Assembly (NCBI RefSeq): GCF_008932245.1
Contig: NZ_CP034909.1
Location: 2,617,001 to 2,681,000 of the forward strand
DNA: 64,000 nt
Origin: Sinorhizobium alkalisoli
Lineage (GTDB): Bacteria > Pseudomonadota > Alphaproteobacteria > Rhizobiales > Rhizobiaceae
Direction: 5' to 3'
The position numbers and the translations under genes are program-made. Of the stretch, positions 44,762 through 54,398 are shown piece after piece (positions within the stretch are counted from its first letter, which is position 1; the number at the start of each line of letters is the position of its first letter). Under the pieces are notes generated by a model. It did no database searches. It saw only the letters and a program-made list of their open reading frames with translations, and was not told the origin of the DNA.

Positions 44762-45919
44762 GTGATCGAATATGCACTCCTCTTTGCCCTCGGCTTCCTG
44801 ACGGCGGTCCTCTTCGGCCTCATGATCGCGCCCGCAATCCAGAAGCGCATCGTGCGCTTCGCCGAGGATCGGCTGAAGGCAACCATGCCACTGAGCCCCC
44901 AGGAAGTGCGCGCACAGAGGGATGCCGCCCGCGCGACCTACGCCGCCGAAAACGCCAAAACCATGCAGGCCCTGCGCCGGGAACGCGACAAGGGCGTCGC
45001 CCTGATGCTGCAGAGCGAACGGACGCACCAGGAGGTGCGCCGACTGGCCGGCGAAAACACCGAACTGCAGGCGCAGGCGGCGGAGATGGACATCGAGGTC
45101 ACCACTATGCGCTCGACCATCCGGGAACTCGAGCAGCGGCTTGCGGACGTGCGCGCGTCGTTCGAAAGCCTGCAGCGCGCCGATGGCGACAAGAGCGAAA
45201 CCATTCGCCGGCTTAGGAAGGATCTGGACAGGCACACCGCCGAGATCGACAGTCTTCGCATCGACGTCGTGGCGCGGGAGACCGAGGTCGAGCATTTGAA
45301 GAGCCGTGTCGCTGGGCTGCGCGACGAGCGCGAGGCACTGCGGGCGGACCTCAAGGCGGAGAATGCGCGTACACGCGAAATGGAGTTGCGCCTGGAGCGG
45401 GACGGCAGCCGCATGCGTCAGCTGGAAACGAAGCTTGCCCGCGAAGCCGCCGCGAAGGCGGACCGCGAGAGCACGCTCGAGCGCGGCGCCGAGGAAATTG
45501 AGAAACTGAAGGTGCGATTGAAGTCGGCGAAGCAGGAGATCCGCGAGGCGACGAGGGCGCTCCGCACCGCCGGCGTAAAGCTGCCGAAACAGCCGACGCC
45601 AAGCTGGAAAGCGGCAAGCGACGCCGGGGAGAAAGAGAAGGCCATGTCGCAGGGGAGCGATGCCGACACGCTTTCCGAAGATATGCGCATGCGCGCAACG
45701 GCGCTCTCGGAACGTCTGACCAATTCGAAATCCGCCGCCCATGACGAGGCGCTGCGCGAGGAAATGGCGGCGATTGCCGCCGGCATGATCGCGCTTACCG
45801 CGATGCGCGAGGGCGACACCTCGCCGATCCACGGTCTCCTTACCGGCGAAGAGGCAGAGAAGCACGAAAATGGAAACAGTCTGGCGGAGCGCGCCAAGGA
45901 ATTGTTGTCGCCGAAATAA
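44762..45919 (+). CDS. Membrane-anchored coiled-coil protein, 385 aa
   Basis: One N-terminal transmembrane helix (about residues 4-27, ALLFALGFLTAVLFGLMIAP) is followed by a long charged coiled coil (about 65-270) with heptads such as LRRLRKDLDRHTAEIDSLR. The C-terminal third contains a helical segment ALREEMAAIAAGMIALTAMRE. The start is a GTG with only a weak upstream ribosome site. I do not recognise a named family; the protein could be a structural or divisome-associated membrane coiled coil. Confidence 0.7.
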   Translation: MIEYALLFALGFLTAVLFGLMIAPAIQKRIVRFAEDRLKATMPLSPQEVRAQRDAARATYAAENAKTMQALRRERDKGVALMLQSERTHQEVRRLAGENTELQAQAAEMDIEVTTMRSTIRELEQRLADVRASFESLQRADGDKSETIRRLRKDLDRHTAEIDSLRIDVVARETEVEHLKSRVAGLRDEREALRADLKAENARTREMELRLERDGSRMRQLETKLAREAAAKADRESTLERGAEEIEKLKVRLKSAKQEIREATRALRTAGVKLPKQPTPSWKAASDAGEKEKAMSQGSDADTLSEDMRMRATALSERLTNSKSAAHDEALREEMAAIAAGMIALTAMREGDTSPIHGLLTGEEAEKHENGNSLAERAKELLSPK

Positions 45920-45960
45920 TGCCGCGGCTTCGGTGGAACGTTTTCGGCCGCGCGCCCCGG

Positions 45961-46791
45961 TCAGATCCGGCCGTTGACGCGCGCAACCTGATGGAGCGCA
46001 ATGCCTGCCGCCATTGCGACATTGAGGCTGTCGAGGCCCGGCCGCTGGCGGATGCGCGCGGTCCGAACGGCTGACAGAATGGTCTGCGGCAGGCCCTCGC
46101 CTTCGGTGCCGACCAGGAGCGCCGTGCGCGGCGCCGGCGCAATCTCACCTACATCGGTCTCGCCGCGCGGCGACAGTCCCCAAATCGCAAAGCCGCCTGC
46201 CTGCAGCCTTTCAATCAGATCGGCCGCGGTCCCCTCACGCGCGAAAGGCAGCGTCAGCACGGAGCCGACCGACACGCGGATCGCCTTGCGATACATCGGA
46301 TCGCAGGTGGTCTGATCCATCAGCACCGCATCGACACCGAAGGCCGCCGCGTTTCGAAACAGCGACCCCATATTGTCATGGTTGGAGATGCCGCAGGCGG
46401 CGAGAACCAGGCTGCACGTGGGAAGGTTGGCAATCAGCGCGTCCCTGCCCGGCATCTGATCGAATCGGCCGAGCGCCAGCACGCCGCGATGCATGTTGAA
46501 ACCGGCGATCGCATCGAAGACGCGGGCATCGGCCATGTAGACCGGTACCTCGGGCGGGAACTCGGCAAGCAAACTCGCAAGACCGGCAACGCGGCTTTCC
46601 AGGAGCAGGATCGCTTCGGCGGCAATGCCGCGGCCGGAGCGATGCGCCGCCGCCAGCATGCGCAGCACGACGGTGCCTTCGGCGATGAAGCGGCCCTCGC
46701 GCCCCGTGAGATCACGCTCCCTTATCGAGACGAATCCCGCAATGCGGGAGTCCGCCGAGTCTTCAATCCGGATCGGACCGGCCACGCCCAT
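45961..46791 (-). CDS. SPOUT (TrmH-type) RNA methyltransferase
   Basis: The 276-aa protein has a substrate-binding N-terminal part (SRIAGFVSIRERDLTGREGR) and the SPOUT catalytic domain with motif 1 in SNHDNMGSLFRNAAAFGVDA, motif 2 LLVGTEGEGLP and motif 3 DSLNVAMAAGIALHQ. It methylates a 2'-O ribose in rRNA or tRNA; the target is unknown. The ATG at 46791 follows AGGACG. It is convergent with the coiled-coil gene. Confidence 0.9.
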   Translation of the reverse strand: MGVAGPIRIEDSADSRIAGFVSIRERDLTGREGRFIAEGTVVLRMLAAAHRSGRGIAAEAILLLESRVAGLASLLAEFPPEVPVYMADARVFDAIAGFNMHRGVLALGRFDQMPGRDALIANLPTCSLVLAACGISNHDNMGSLFRNAAAFGVDAVLMDQTTCDPMYRKAIRVSVGSVLTLPFAREGTAADLIERLQAGGFAIWGLSPRGETDVGEIAPAPRTALLVGTEGEGLPQTILSAVRTARIRQRPGLDSLNVAMAAGIALHQVARVNGRI

Positions 46792-46795
46792 CGCG

Positions 46796-47182
46796 TCAAT
46801 TCGTCCTGACGGTGACGTCCGCGACGATGCGTCCTGCCCGGATGTCGAAGACAATCGCGCGTGGCTCGGCACCAGGCAAGCTGCCGTAGAAGAGCAATTG
46901 CGATCCGGACAGCGCCACGTCGCTCACCGAAAAGCCGGCCGGCAGCGCCGCGATCGCGTTCACCGGCGCGTCCGCCGGCGCGCTGGCTGCCGCTTGCGCC
47001 GTCGCCGCGCCGCCGTCGGCCCGCGTCAGCTTGTAGACAATCGTCCCGAGGACGGCCATAAGCATGATCAGCATCACGCCGGCCGAGACGAGCTGCAGGC
47101 GCACCATCTTACGGCGGACATTCTCCATCGCCGGATCAAGGGGCTTCTCTTCCAGTTCATCATCGGGCTCGATTGCAGTCAT
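46796..47182 (-). CDS. Small membrane-anchored hypothetical protein
   Basis: From the ATG at 47182 (MTAIEPDDELEEKPLDPAME) the 128-aa product has a cytoplasmic acidic N-terminus, one transmembrane helix (about residues 35-52, VSAGVMLIMLMAVLGTIVY) and a C-terminal beta-rich region with RAIVFDIRAGRIVADVTV. An upstream ATG at 47212, with a better ribosome site AAGGGA, would overlap the divergent rluD start. No function is assigned. It lies 4 bp upstream of the methyltransferase gene on the same strand, likely co-transcribed. Confidence 0.68.
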   Translation of the reverse strand: MTAIEPDDELEEKPLDPAMENVRRKMVRLQLVSAGVMLIMLMAVLGTIVYKLTRADGGAATAQAAASAPADAPVNAIAALPAGFSVSDVALSGSQLLFYGSLPGAEPRAIVFDIRAGRIVADVTVRTN

Positions 47183-47210
47183 GGCTGGCTTTCTATCGGA
47201 ATTGGAACGC

Positions 47211-48239
47211 ATGAACGATCCCTTTAAACAAGCGTCCGGCAATAGGAAAGTCCTGACGGCGAATGAGAGCGCCTCGGGACGGCTCGACGCCTTTCTGACT
47301 GAGGCGCTTTCGGGCGAGTTCTCGCGAAATCGCATCAAGGGACTGATCGAACAGGGTGCCGTTTCGCTGAACGGCACGCCCGTTCTCGAGCCGAAGAAAA
47401 AGGTGTGTCCGGGCGATGCGTTCGAAATAGTCCTGCCTGCACCGGAAGATCCGGAACCGAAGGGCGAGGCGATCCCGCTTGATGTCGTCTATGAGGACGA
47501 TGATCTGATCGTGCTGGTCAAGCCGGCCGGCCTCGTGGTGCATCCCGGTGCCGGCAACTGGACAGGAACGCTCGTAAACGCCCTCATTCACCATTGCGGC
47601 GAGAGCCTCTCCGGCATCGGCGGCGTCCGACGACCGGGAATCGTCCACCGGCTGGACAAGGACACGAGCGGCGTCATGGTCGCAGCAAAGAACGATGCCG
47701 CCCATCGCCATCTGTCCGGCCAGTTTGCCGATCATGGCCGCACGGGACCGCTCGAGCGAGCCTATCGGGCAATCGTCTGGGGCCGGCCGCGTCAGCTGAA
47801 AGGCATGGTCGACGCCCCGCTCGGACGGGCGGGAGACCGGACGAAGCGGTCGGTCAAGCGCGAGGAGAGCGACGACGCGCGCGAGGCGATCACCCATTAC
47901 CAGGTCGTCGAGCGCTATTGCGAAAAGCCGGACGGCACAGCACTCGCCTCGGCCGTCGAATGCCATCTGGAAACCGGCCGAACCCATCAGATCCGTGTGC
48001 ATATGGCCCATATCGGGCATCCGCTGATCGGCGATCCCGATTACGGCGCCGCCTTCCGGACGAAGGCCAACCTTTTGCCCGAGCCGGCGAAAAGCGTGGT
48101 CAATCGCTTCCCTCGACAAGCGCTTCACGCCTTCATGCTGCAGTTCGAACATCCCTCGAGCGGCGAGACGATGCATTTCGAAGCACCGATGCCGGCGGAC
48201 ATGGAGGGACTGATCGCCGCGCTGCGGACCGCGAGCTGA
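47211..48239 (+). CDS. rluD: Ribosomal large subunit pseudouridine synthase RluD
   Basis: The 342-aa enzyme has an N-terminal S4 RNA-binding domain (about residues 22-85, GRLDAFLTEALSGEFSRNRI) and the RluA-family catalytic motif GIVHRLDKDTSGVMVAA with the Asp nucleophile. It modifies the helix 69 loop of 23S rRNA. The start at 47211 gives a family-like N-terminus and is almost back to back with the divergent membrane protein gene. Confidence 0.93.
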   Translation: MNDPFKQASGNRKVLTANESASGRLDAFLTEALSGEFSRNRIKGLIEQGAVSLNGTPVLEPKKKVCPGDAFEIVLPAPEDPEPKGEAIPLDVVYEDDDLIVLVKPAGLVVHPGAGNWTGTLVNALIHHCGESLSGIGGVRRPGIVHRLDKDTSGVMVAAKNDAAHRHLSGQFADHGRTGPLERAYRAIVWGRPRQLKGMVDAPLGRAGDRTKRSVKREESDDAREAITHYQVVERYCEKPDGTALASAVECHLETGRTHQIRVHMAHIGHPLIGDPDYGAAFRTKANLLPEPAKSVVNRFPRQALHAFMLQFEHPSSGETMHFEAPMPADMEGLIAALRTAS

Positions 48240-48335
48240 TCACCCTTGAAATCGCTGCGAATAGTTCCGATCTTATGATGGTCTCGCATCGCCATATCTC
48301 TTCTCCCGGTCTCACGACAGCGTGAAACCGGACTC

Positions 48336-48364
48336 CTTGAATCATGCTTTTGCCGCACTTATCT
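48336..48364 (+). promoter_or_regulatory. Candidate housekeeping promoter of rpoH1
   Basis: CTTGAA (48336-48341), a 17-bp spacer and TTATCT (48359-48364) fit the alphaproteobacterial sigma-70 pattern CTTGAC-N17-CTATAT. They sit 80 bp before the rpoH1 start. Confidence 0.55.
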
Positions 48365-48443
48365 TCTAGCCTGTGGGGTCTGGACGAAGACCCACGCCGG
48401 CTTGCCGTCCTGGAGGCCGGAGGCTACAAAGAGGGGGTGCTTC

Positions 48444-49349
48444 ATGGCCCGCAATACTTTGCCGACCATTGCCGCCGGAGAGGGCGGTCTAAATCGATAT
48501 CTCGATGAAATCCGCAAATTTCCGATGCTGGAGCCGCAGGAAGAGTACATGCTCGCCAAGCGGTACCAGGAGCATGAGGACCGCGGTGCCGCGCACAAGC
48601 TCGTGACGAGCCATTTGCGCCTGGTCGCCAAGATCGCGATGGGCTATCGCGGCTATGGGCTGCCGATCGGCGAAGTCATATCCGAAGGCAATGTCGGCCT
48701 GATGCAGGCGGTCAAAAAGTTCGAGCCCGACCGTGGCTTCCGCCTTGCAACCTATGCGATGTGGTGGATCAAGGCGGCCATCCAGGAATACATCCTGCGC
48801 TCCTGGTCGCTCGTCAAAATGGGCACCACCGCCAACCAGAAGCGGCTGTTCTTCAATCTGCGCCGGCTGAAGGGCCGGATTCAGGCTCTCGACGAGGGCG
48901 ATCTCAAGCCGGAACAGGTGAAGGAAATCGCCACGACGCTCAAAGTGAGCGAGGACGAAGTCGTTTCGATGAACCGCCGTCTGTCCGGCGACGCGTCGCT
49001 GAACGCGCCGATCAAGGCGAGCGAAGGCGACTCCGGCCAGTGGCAGGACTGGCTCGTCGACGAACACGACAATCAGGAAGAAATCCTGATCGAACAGGAT
49101 GAGCTCGACAGCCGCCGCGCTTTGCTCGCCGACGCCCTGAAGGTCTTGAACGACCGTGAGCGCCGCATCTTCCAAGCCCGTCGGCTTACCGAAGACCCGG
49201 TGACGCTGGAAGATCTTTCGAGCGAGTTTGACATCAGCCGCGAACGCGTCCGCCAGATCGAAGTCCGCGCCTTCGAGAAGGTGCAGGATGCCGTCCGCAA
49301 GGCCGCGCTGGACCGCGCCAATGCGCTCCGCGTCGTCGAGGGCGCGTAA
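48444..49349 (+). CDS. rpoH1: RNA polymerase sigma-32 factor RpoH1
   Basis: The 301-aa sigma factor has the region 2 core SEGNVGLMQAVKKFEPDRGFRLATYAMWWIKAAIQEYI, here seen in parts, the RpoH box region QKRLFFNLRRLKGRI and the region 4.2 HTH DISRERVRQIEVRAFEKV. It directs the heat-shock response; rhizobia often have two RpoH proteins, and this sequence and position (close to rluD) match RpoH1. The ATG at 48444 follows GAGGGGG. Confidence 0.95.
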   Translation: MARNTLPTIAAGEGGLNRYLDEIRKFPMLEPQEEYMLAKRYQEHEDRGAAHKLVTSHLRLVAKIAMGYRGYGLPIGEVISEGNVGLMQAVKKFEPDRGFRLATYAMWWIKAAIQEYILRSWSLVKMGTTANQKRLFFNLRRLKGRIQALDEGDLKPEQVKEIATTLKVSEDEVVSMNRRLSGDASLNAPIKASEGDSGQWQDWLVDEHDNQEEILIEQDELDSRRALLADALKVLNDRERRIFQARRLTEDPVTLEDLSSEFDISRERVRQIEVRAFEKVQDAVRKAALDRANALRVVEGA

Positions 49350-49440
49350 ACAAGCCACACAGCGAATCCTGCATATAGCCCCGAAGATCGGAACCAATTT
49401 TCCGGAATGCTCGATGGGCACTCAACCTCGATGAGCTGAG

Positions 49441-49484
49441 TCACAGCGATCTTTGCGCGTCTAAAAAAGACGCGCGGCGCTACA
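49441..49484 (+). repeat. Dispersed intergenic palindromic repeat, copy 4
   Basis: ACAGCGATCTTTGCGCGTCT followed by AAGACGCGCGGCGCTACA. The core is nearly the consensus; the AAGGACATGCAGC tail is absent. It lies between rpoH1 and its terminator. Confidence 0.7.
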
Positions 49485-49487
49485 AAA

Positions 49488-49514
49488 CCCCGGCAGGATG
49501 ACGATCTTGCCGGG
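49488..49514 (+). terminator. Rho-independent terminator of rpoH1
   Basis: CCCGGCA (49488-49494) pairs with TGCCGGG (49508-49514) around a 13-base loop and is followed by TTCGCTTTT. It lies 139 bp past the rpoH1 stop, after the palindrome. Confidence 0.65.
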
Positions 49515-49543
49515 TTCGCTTTTCGCCGTCGCGGCTCTTTCCG

Positions 49544-51850
49544 CTATTGGCCGCTGGCAGCGGCACTGCCGAGAGCGCTCCAGGCCTGCAGGGCCTCGTT
49601 GAAGACGTCGGTGCCGGTGGCGCCCTTCTCAAGCGTCAGTAGCGCCCGGCGCCCGTTCCGATAGGTTATGGGAATGTCCATCCAGCTGCGGCTGCGCAGT
49701 AGTTCGGTGTTGACCTTGGTGGCTTCCGCGAAGTCGTTGAGCGCTATCATGTGGAAATCGTCGGTGATCTTCGCCGGAACGGCGATTAGCGGATCGCCGC
49801 GGTCCTGTTCCGTGCGCTTCATCGAGACGCGCTGGACTCCGTCGATGCTGCCGCCCTCGAAATTCGACGGCAACGAGAACACGAACTCGATCACGTGGCT
49901 CGCAGGCAACGAGGGATCGGCGTTGCGCTTGATCGTCATCAGCGCCGTCAAGCCGCGATCCGGCACGACGATCTGCGCCTGGATTGCCGCCTCCGGCTTG
50001 GCGTCGCCGCCCGGCGATTCCTCCTTGATGGACCAGGAGACGGCACCGGGGATGGCCGTGGGCGACGACTGCCCGAGCCGCTCCTCGTAAAGGAACATCT
50101 TCTCGCCATCCGCAATGGAAACCTCGGGCATGGCCGTCTGATCGCCGTTCTCCGCCGGCGTGGCCGCGGCTGACTGTCCGGAGGCGCCATCGTTCTTCGG
50201 TTGCTGCCCGACCTCGGTCTGCGCCGCCACCGACTTGCCTTCCTGGGAGATATCCGCGCCGCTTGTGCCGGCTGGCCCCTCGTCCCTCTCGGTCCCGTCC
50301 GCGAGCAGTCGCTGCGTGTATTTGGTCGAACCAGGCTCGGGCGAAACCGCGCCGTCTTCTGCGCCGGTCTCGCCGTCCGGCTGGCTGGCCGGCGACTTCC
50401 CATCGGCAGCCGGGGCCGGCGATTCGGCATCCGATGGCATGATCTTCGCGATCATGTCCGAAAGCCAGGCGTTGCCGACTTCCCTATTGATCCAATACGC
50501 ATAGCCGCCACCACCGAGGAGAAGCAGAACGACGGCGGCGATTGCCAGGCCTTTGATGCGGAAGCGGGACGTCTTGGGCGTGGCCCGATAGGAGACGGGC
50601 GGTCCCGGCTCCGCGGTCGGGGGGACGCCGGTACCTTCCTCCTTGGCGGCCGAGCTCGCGCCATTTTGCGCCCGATCGCCGTCCTGGAAGCCGAGCAGGT
50701 CATCGATATGGTCCCAGGCACTCCCGGCACGCTCTTCTTCGCCTGCGGCCGTGGCCGCCTTTTCCACCGGCCAGGACCACTCGGGTATTTCCGGTTCGGC
50801 CACTCCTTCCGTCTTCTTCGTTGGCGCCCCAAAAGGATCCCTGTCGTCGAAGGACCAGGATGATGCAGCCTCCTTCTCGGAGACAGGACCGGGCTCTGGC
50901 GCGTGACTTGGCTCGCCCCCATCTGGCTCAACGGGGTGCAGGCCCAGCCGTTCCGGCTCGCCAATCTCGGGGCCCACAGAGGGCTCGGGCGCCGGCTGCG
51001 CCTCCCTCGGGAGGGTGGGGGAATCGTCCCATTCCGGCAGGGCCCATTCGGACGGCGCTGCGCTTTTCGGCGAGGCTGCGAGCGGCTCCTCGTCCGCAAC
51101 GGTCGGCTCGACAGGAGCCAGCTCCGCTTGGCCGCCCTCCTCGTGGAGGAATTCGGCGTGCGGGCGATCCTCCGCCTGCTGTTCGGCGATCTCGTCGACG
51201 GCCGAGGCATCTTCGATAGGGCCTCCCTCGATCGCCTGCTCCTCGGCCGAGGCGCTCCATGGGAGCGTCGCCGGCGTCAAGTCCGGCTCTTCTTCTACGG
51301 CCGGTGGCTGCTCATAGCGTTGGACGGGCGCGCGCGCGGCTTCGGTTTCCGCTTCCGTCTGGCGCTCTTGCTGCGCCGGAGCCTCCGGCTCCGATTCGGG
51401 CGCCACTTCAGCCGTGACGTGGGGCACTTCTTCAAAAGCGGGCGACGGCGCTTCGGCGCCGGCAGCGGCTGGCGTAGCAACCTCCTGCTGTGGCTCGGGC
51501 GGCGTCTGTTCCGGCTCCGCGGGCATCGTCTGTTCCGGCTCCGCGGGCGGTGGCGGGACCGTGTCCGGCTCCGATGCAGCCACCAGTGGCGCCTGCTCAG
51601 CCGGCTCGATCGCCTCCGGCTCTTCGATCGCCGGCAATGCCTCGGCGTATTCGCTGTCCACCTCGGCGATCGCCGTTTCCAGCTTGTTGAGCTGGCGGCT
51701 GATCATGTCGTCCGATGGGCGCGGGTTCATGTTTTCGAGTTGGCGGCGCACGGCACCGCGCGCCTTCTCGTAAACCCGGGCTCGCATTTCGGGGGTGTTT
51801 TCCGACAGGCCGTCAACGGTCCTGCGAATAACTGCAACAAAATCCGCCAT
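49544..51850 (-). CDS. Large acidic Pro/Glu-rich membrane protein, 768 aa
   Basis: The N-terminal 70 residues are folded-looking (MADFVAVIRRTVDGLSENTP, MISRQLNKLETAIAEVDSEY). They are followed by about 320 residues rich in Glu, Pro and Ala. One transmembrane helix lies near residue 450 (LAIAAVVLLLLGGGGYAYW). A periplasmic C-terminal domain of about 200 residues ends the protein (EKMFLYEERLG, SWSIKEESPGG, KVNTELLRSRSWMDIPITYRNG). The architecture is that of a bitopic envelope protein with a disordered cytoplasmic arm. I recognise no named family. The ATG at 51850 lies 62 bp downstream of purA on the same strand. Confidence 0.75.
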   Translation of the reverse strand: MADFVAVIRRTVDGLSENTPEMRARVYEKARGAVRRQLENMNPRPSDDMISRQLNKLETAIAEVDSEYAEALPAIEEPEAIEPAEQAPLVAASEPDTVPPPPAEPEQTMPAEPEQTPPEPQQEVATPAAAGAEAPSPAFEEVPHVTAEVAPESEPEAPAQQERQTEAETEAARAPVQRYEQPPAVEEEPDLTPATLPWSASAEEQAIEGGPIEDASAVDEIAEQQAEDRPHAEFLHEEGGQAELAPVEPTVADEEPLAASPKSAAPSEWALPEWDDSPTLPREAQPAPEPSVGPEIGEPERLGLHPVEPDGGEPSHAPEPGPVSEKEAASSWSFDDRDPFGAPTKKTEGVAEPEIPEWSWPVEKAATAAGEEERAGSAWDHIDDLLGFQDGDRAQNGASSAAKEEGTGVPPTAEPGPPVSYRATPKTSRFRIKGLAIAAVVLLLLGGGGYAYWINREVGNAWLSDMIAKIMPSDAESPAPAADGKSPASQPDGETGAEDGAVSPEPGSTKYTQRLLADGTERDEGPAGTSGADISQEGKSVAAQTEVGQQPKNDGASGQSAAATPAENGDQTAMPEVSIADGEKMFLYEERLGQSSPTAIPGAVSWSIKEESPGGDAKPEAAIQAQIVVPDRGLTALMTIKRNADPSLPASHVIEFVFSLPSNFEGGSIDGVQRVSMKRTEQDRGDPLIAVPAKITDDFHMIALNDFAEATKVNTELLRSRSWMDIPITYRNGRRALLTLEKGATGTDVFNEALQAWSALGSAAASGQ

Positions 51851-51912
51851 CAGAAACTTTCTCAATTCTCAGTCACGCGGCGGCAATTACCATGCCGCCG
51901 CATTGCGCGACA

Positions 51913-53211
51913 CTAGTCCTCAAAAGGATCCGTCACAAGTATTGTGTCGTCGCGCTCCGGGCTTGTGGAAAGAAGGGCGACCGGCGCGCCGATCAGTTCT
52001 TCCACCTGGCGAACATACTTGATCGCCTGGGCAGGTAGATCGGCCCATTTTCGGGCGCCGACCGTCGATTCCTTCCAACCTTCGAGCGAAATATAGAGGG
52101 GCTTGACCGCGGCTTGCTGCGCCTGGCTTGCGGGAAGATGGTCGATCTCCTGTCCATCAAGCGTGTAGCCGACGCAAATCTTCAACTCGTCCAGACCGTC
52201 GAGCACGTCGAGCTTGGTGAGTGCGATGCCGGTGATGCCGTTCGCGGCGACCGACTGGCGCACCAGCGCGGCGTCGAACCAGCCGCAGCGGCGCTTGCGC
52301 CCGGTGACGGTGCCGAATTCATGGCCGCGCTCCCCGAGGAACTGGCCGATCTCGTCATTGAGCTCCGTCGGGAACGGTCCTTCGCCGACGCGCGTCGTAT
52401 AGGCCTTGGTGATGCCGAGTATGTAGCCGAGTGAGCCGGGTCCCATGCCGGAGCCGGCGGCCGCCTGACCGGCAACGGTGTTCGATGAGGTGACGAAGGG
52501 ATAGGTGCCGTGATCGATATCGAGCAGGGTGCCCTGTGCACCCTCGAAGAGGATGCGCGCGCCCTTGCGGCGCTGCCGGTCGAGCAGCAGCCAGACCGTG
52601 TCCATGAAGGGCAGTACCCGCTCGGCGACGGCAGACAACTCGTCCATGATGGCCTGATGGCTGACCTCCGGCTCGCCGAGCCCCCGGCGCAGCGCATTGT
52701 GGTGCGTCAGCAGCCGGTCGACCTTGGCCGGCAGCGTGTCGAGGTCCGCCAGGTCCATGACGCGGATGGCGCGGCGGCCGACCTTATCCTCATAGGCCGG
52801 GCCGATACCGCGGCGCGTCGTGCCGATCTTGGTGCCGCTGTTCGATGCTGCATCCTCACGGATACCATCGAGTTCGCGGTGAAGCGACAATATGAGCGTC
52901 GCATTGTCGGCGATGCGCAGGTTCTCGGGCGTGATCTTGACGCCCTGGGCCGCGAGCTTGTCGATCTCCGCGATCAAGGCATGCGGGTCGATGACCACGC
53001 CATTGCCGATGACCGCAAGTTTGCCGGGCCTGACGACGCCCGAGGGCAGCAGTGACAACTTGTAGCTGATGCCGTCGATGACGAGCGTGTGGCCGGCATT
53101 GTGGCCGCCCTGAAAGCGCACGACGATATCGGCACGCTCCGAGAGCCAGTCCACGATCTTGCCCTTGCCTTCGTCGCCCCATTGGGATCCGACCACCACG
53201 ACATTCGTCAT
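51913..53211 (-). CDS. purA: Adenylosuccinate synthetase
   Basis: The 432-aa GTP-dependent ligase converts IMP and aspartate to adenylosuccinate. The GTP-binding start [19 protein letters not shown], the [10 protein letters not shown] segment, the switch [14 protein letters not shown] and [11 protein letters not shown] are intact. AGGAAG lies upstream of the ATG at 53211. It is divergent from the EamA transporter. Confidence 0.97.
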   Translation of the reverse strand: MTNVVVVGSQWGDEGKGKIVDWLSERADIVVRFQGGHNAGHTLVIDGISYKLSLLPSGVVRPGKLAVIGNGVVIDPHALIAEIDKLAAQGVKITPENLRIADNATLILSLHRELDGIREDAASNSGTKIGTTRRGIGPAYEDKVGRRAIRVMDLADLDTLPAKVDRLLTHHNALRRGLGEPEVSHQAIMDELSAVAERVLPFMDTVWLLLDRQRRKGARILFEGAQGTLLDIDHGTYPFVTSSNTVAGQAAAGSGMGPGSLGYILGITKAYTTRVGEGPFPTELNDEIGQFLGERGHEFGTVTGRKRRCGWFDAALVRQSVAANGITGIALTKLDVLDGLDELKICVGYTLDGQEIDHLPASQAQQAAVKPLYISLEGWKESTVGARKWADLPAQAIKYVRQVEELIGAPVALLSTSPERDDTILVTDPFED

Positions 53212-53418
53212 AATCTTCTTCCTGTTCACGCGCGCATCAAGACGTTGCGCTGTTCTCAAACCCGCGCATCTATACTGTGTTGTCTTGCGGAAAGCGACCC
53301 CGTTATGCCCTGCGGGAAGGCTTTTTGCATGACAAGCGGCGGCCTTACCGCCTATACCTGCAAACGCTCTCCGCCGCCGGCAATTCCCTGCGTCCCCTTC
53401 CCACACGGAACCAGTCTC

Positions 53419-54309
53419 TTGAACTCCAGAGCCTATTTCTATCTCGGCATCACTTCGCTTTTCTGGGGCGGCAATTCGGTGGCGGGAAAGCTCGCCGTCG
53501 GCCATATCAGCCCGATGATGCTGACGACGTTGCGTTGGTCCGTGGCACTCGCCATCATCCTGGCGCTGATGACGCCGCAGATTCGCCGGGACTGGGAAAA
53601 GATCCGCCAGCATCGGCTGCAACTGCTCGCCTATGGCGCCGTCGGCTTCACGCTGTTTAACGCCTTTCTCTATTCGGCCGTGAAATACACGACCGCCATC
53701 AACGCCGTCATCCTGCAGGCCGGCATCCCGATGCTGATCTTCCTGTTCAACTTCGCGCTCTTCCGCACTCGCGCATCGATTGCCCAGGCCATCGGCTTCA
53801 CCGTGACGCTGATAGGCGTGCTCACCACGGCGGCGCATGGCGATTTCGCAAGCCTTTTGAAGCTGCAATTCAATTTCGGCGATGGGCTGATGTTTCTCGC
53901 CTGCATCGTCTATGCGATCTACACGGTCACGCTGCGCTGGAAACCGGCCATTCACTGGCAGAGCTTCATCGCCGTCCCCGCCTTCGGAGCGCTTATCAGT
54001 TCCATTCCGCTGCTCGTTTGGGAAGCGGGAAGCGGCGAGGTAATCTTTCCGGATGCGACCGGCTGGGCGATCGTGTTCTACGCCGCGATCTTCCCGTCGC
54101 TGATGTCACAGGTCCTATATGTCCGCGGCGTCGAGATGATCGGCCCCAATCGCGCCGGGCTGTTCATCAACGCCATCCCGGTCTTCGGCACCCTGCTCTC
54201 CATCCTGCTCGTCGGCGAGACCTTTCACCTGTTTCATCTGGCGGCGATGCTGCTTGTGCTCGGCGGCATCGCCGTTGCCGAACGCGGCCGGCCGAAGCAG
54301 GCGCATTGA
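53419..54309 (+). CDS. EamA/DMT family transporter
   Basis: The membrane protein has about ten transmembrane segments in two EamA repeats ([45 protein letters not shown]). These carriers export amino acids or other metabolites; the substrate is unknown. The start is uncertain: a TTG at 53419 ([10 protein letters not shown]) gives the usual length of 296 aa, while an ATG at 53329 with GGGAAGG upstream would add 30 Pro- and Cys-containing residues. It is divergent from purA. Confidence 0.88.
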   Translation: MNSRAYFYLGITSLFWGGNSVAGKLAVGHISPMMLTTLRWSVALAIILALMTPQIRRDWEKIRQHRLQLLAYGAVGFTLFNAFLYSAVKYTTAINAVILQAGIPMLIFLFNFALFRTRASIAQAIGFTVTLIGVLTTAAHGDFASLLKLQFNFGDGLMFLACIVYAIYTVTLRWKPAIHWQSFIAVPAFGALISSIPLLVWEAGSGEVIFPDATGWAIVFYAAIFPSLMSQVLYVRGVEMIGPNRAGLFINAIPVFGTLLSILLVGETFHLFHLAAMLLVLGGIAVAERGRPKQAH

Positions 54310-54398
54310 CGGGATCCACCGCCGCTCCCAACCCGTCCAAAAAAGCGGAGGGCTGGGAGGGGCGAAGGCTTGCAAGCGCCTGGAGAGCTAAGTGCCGC

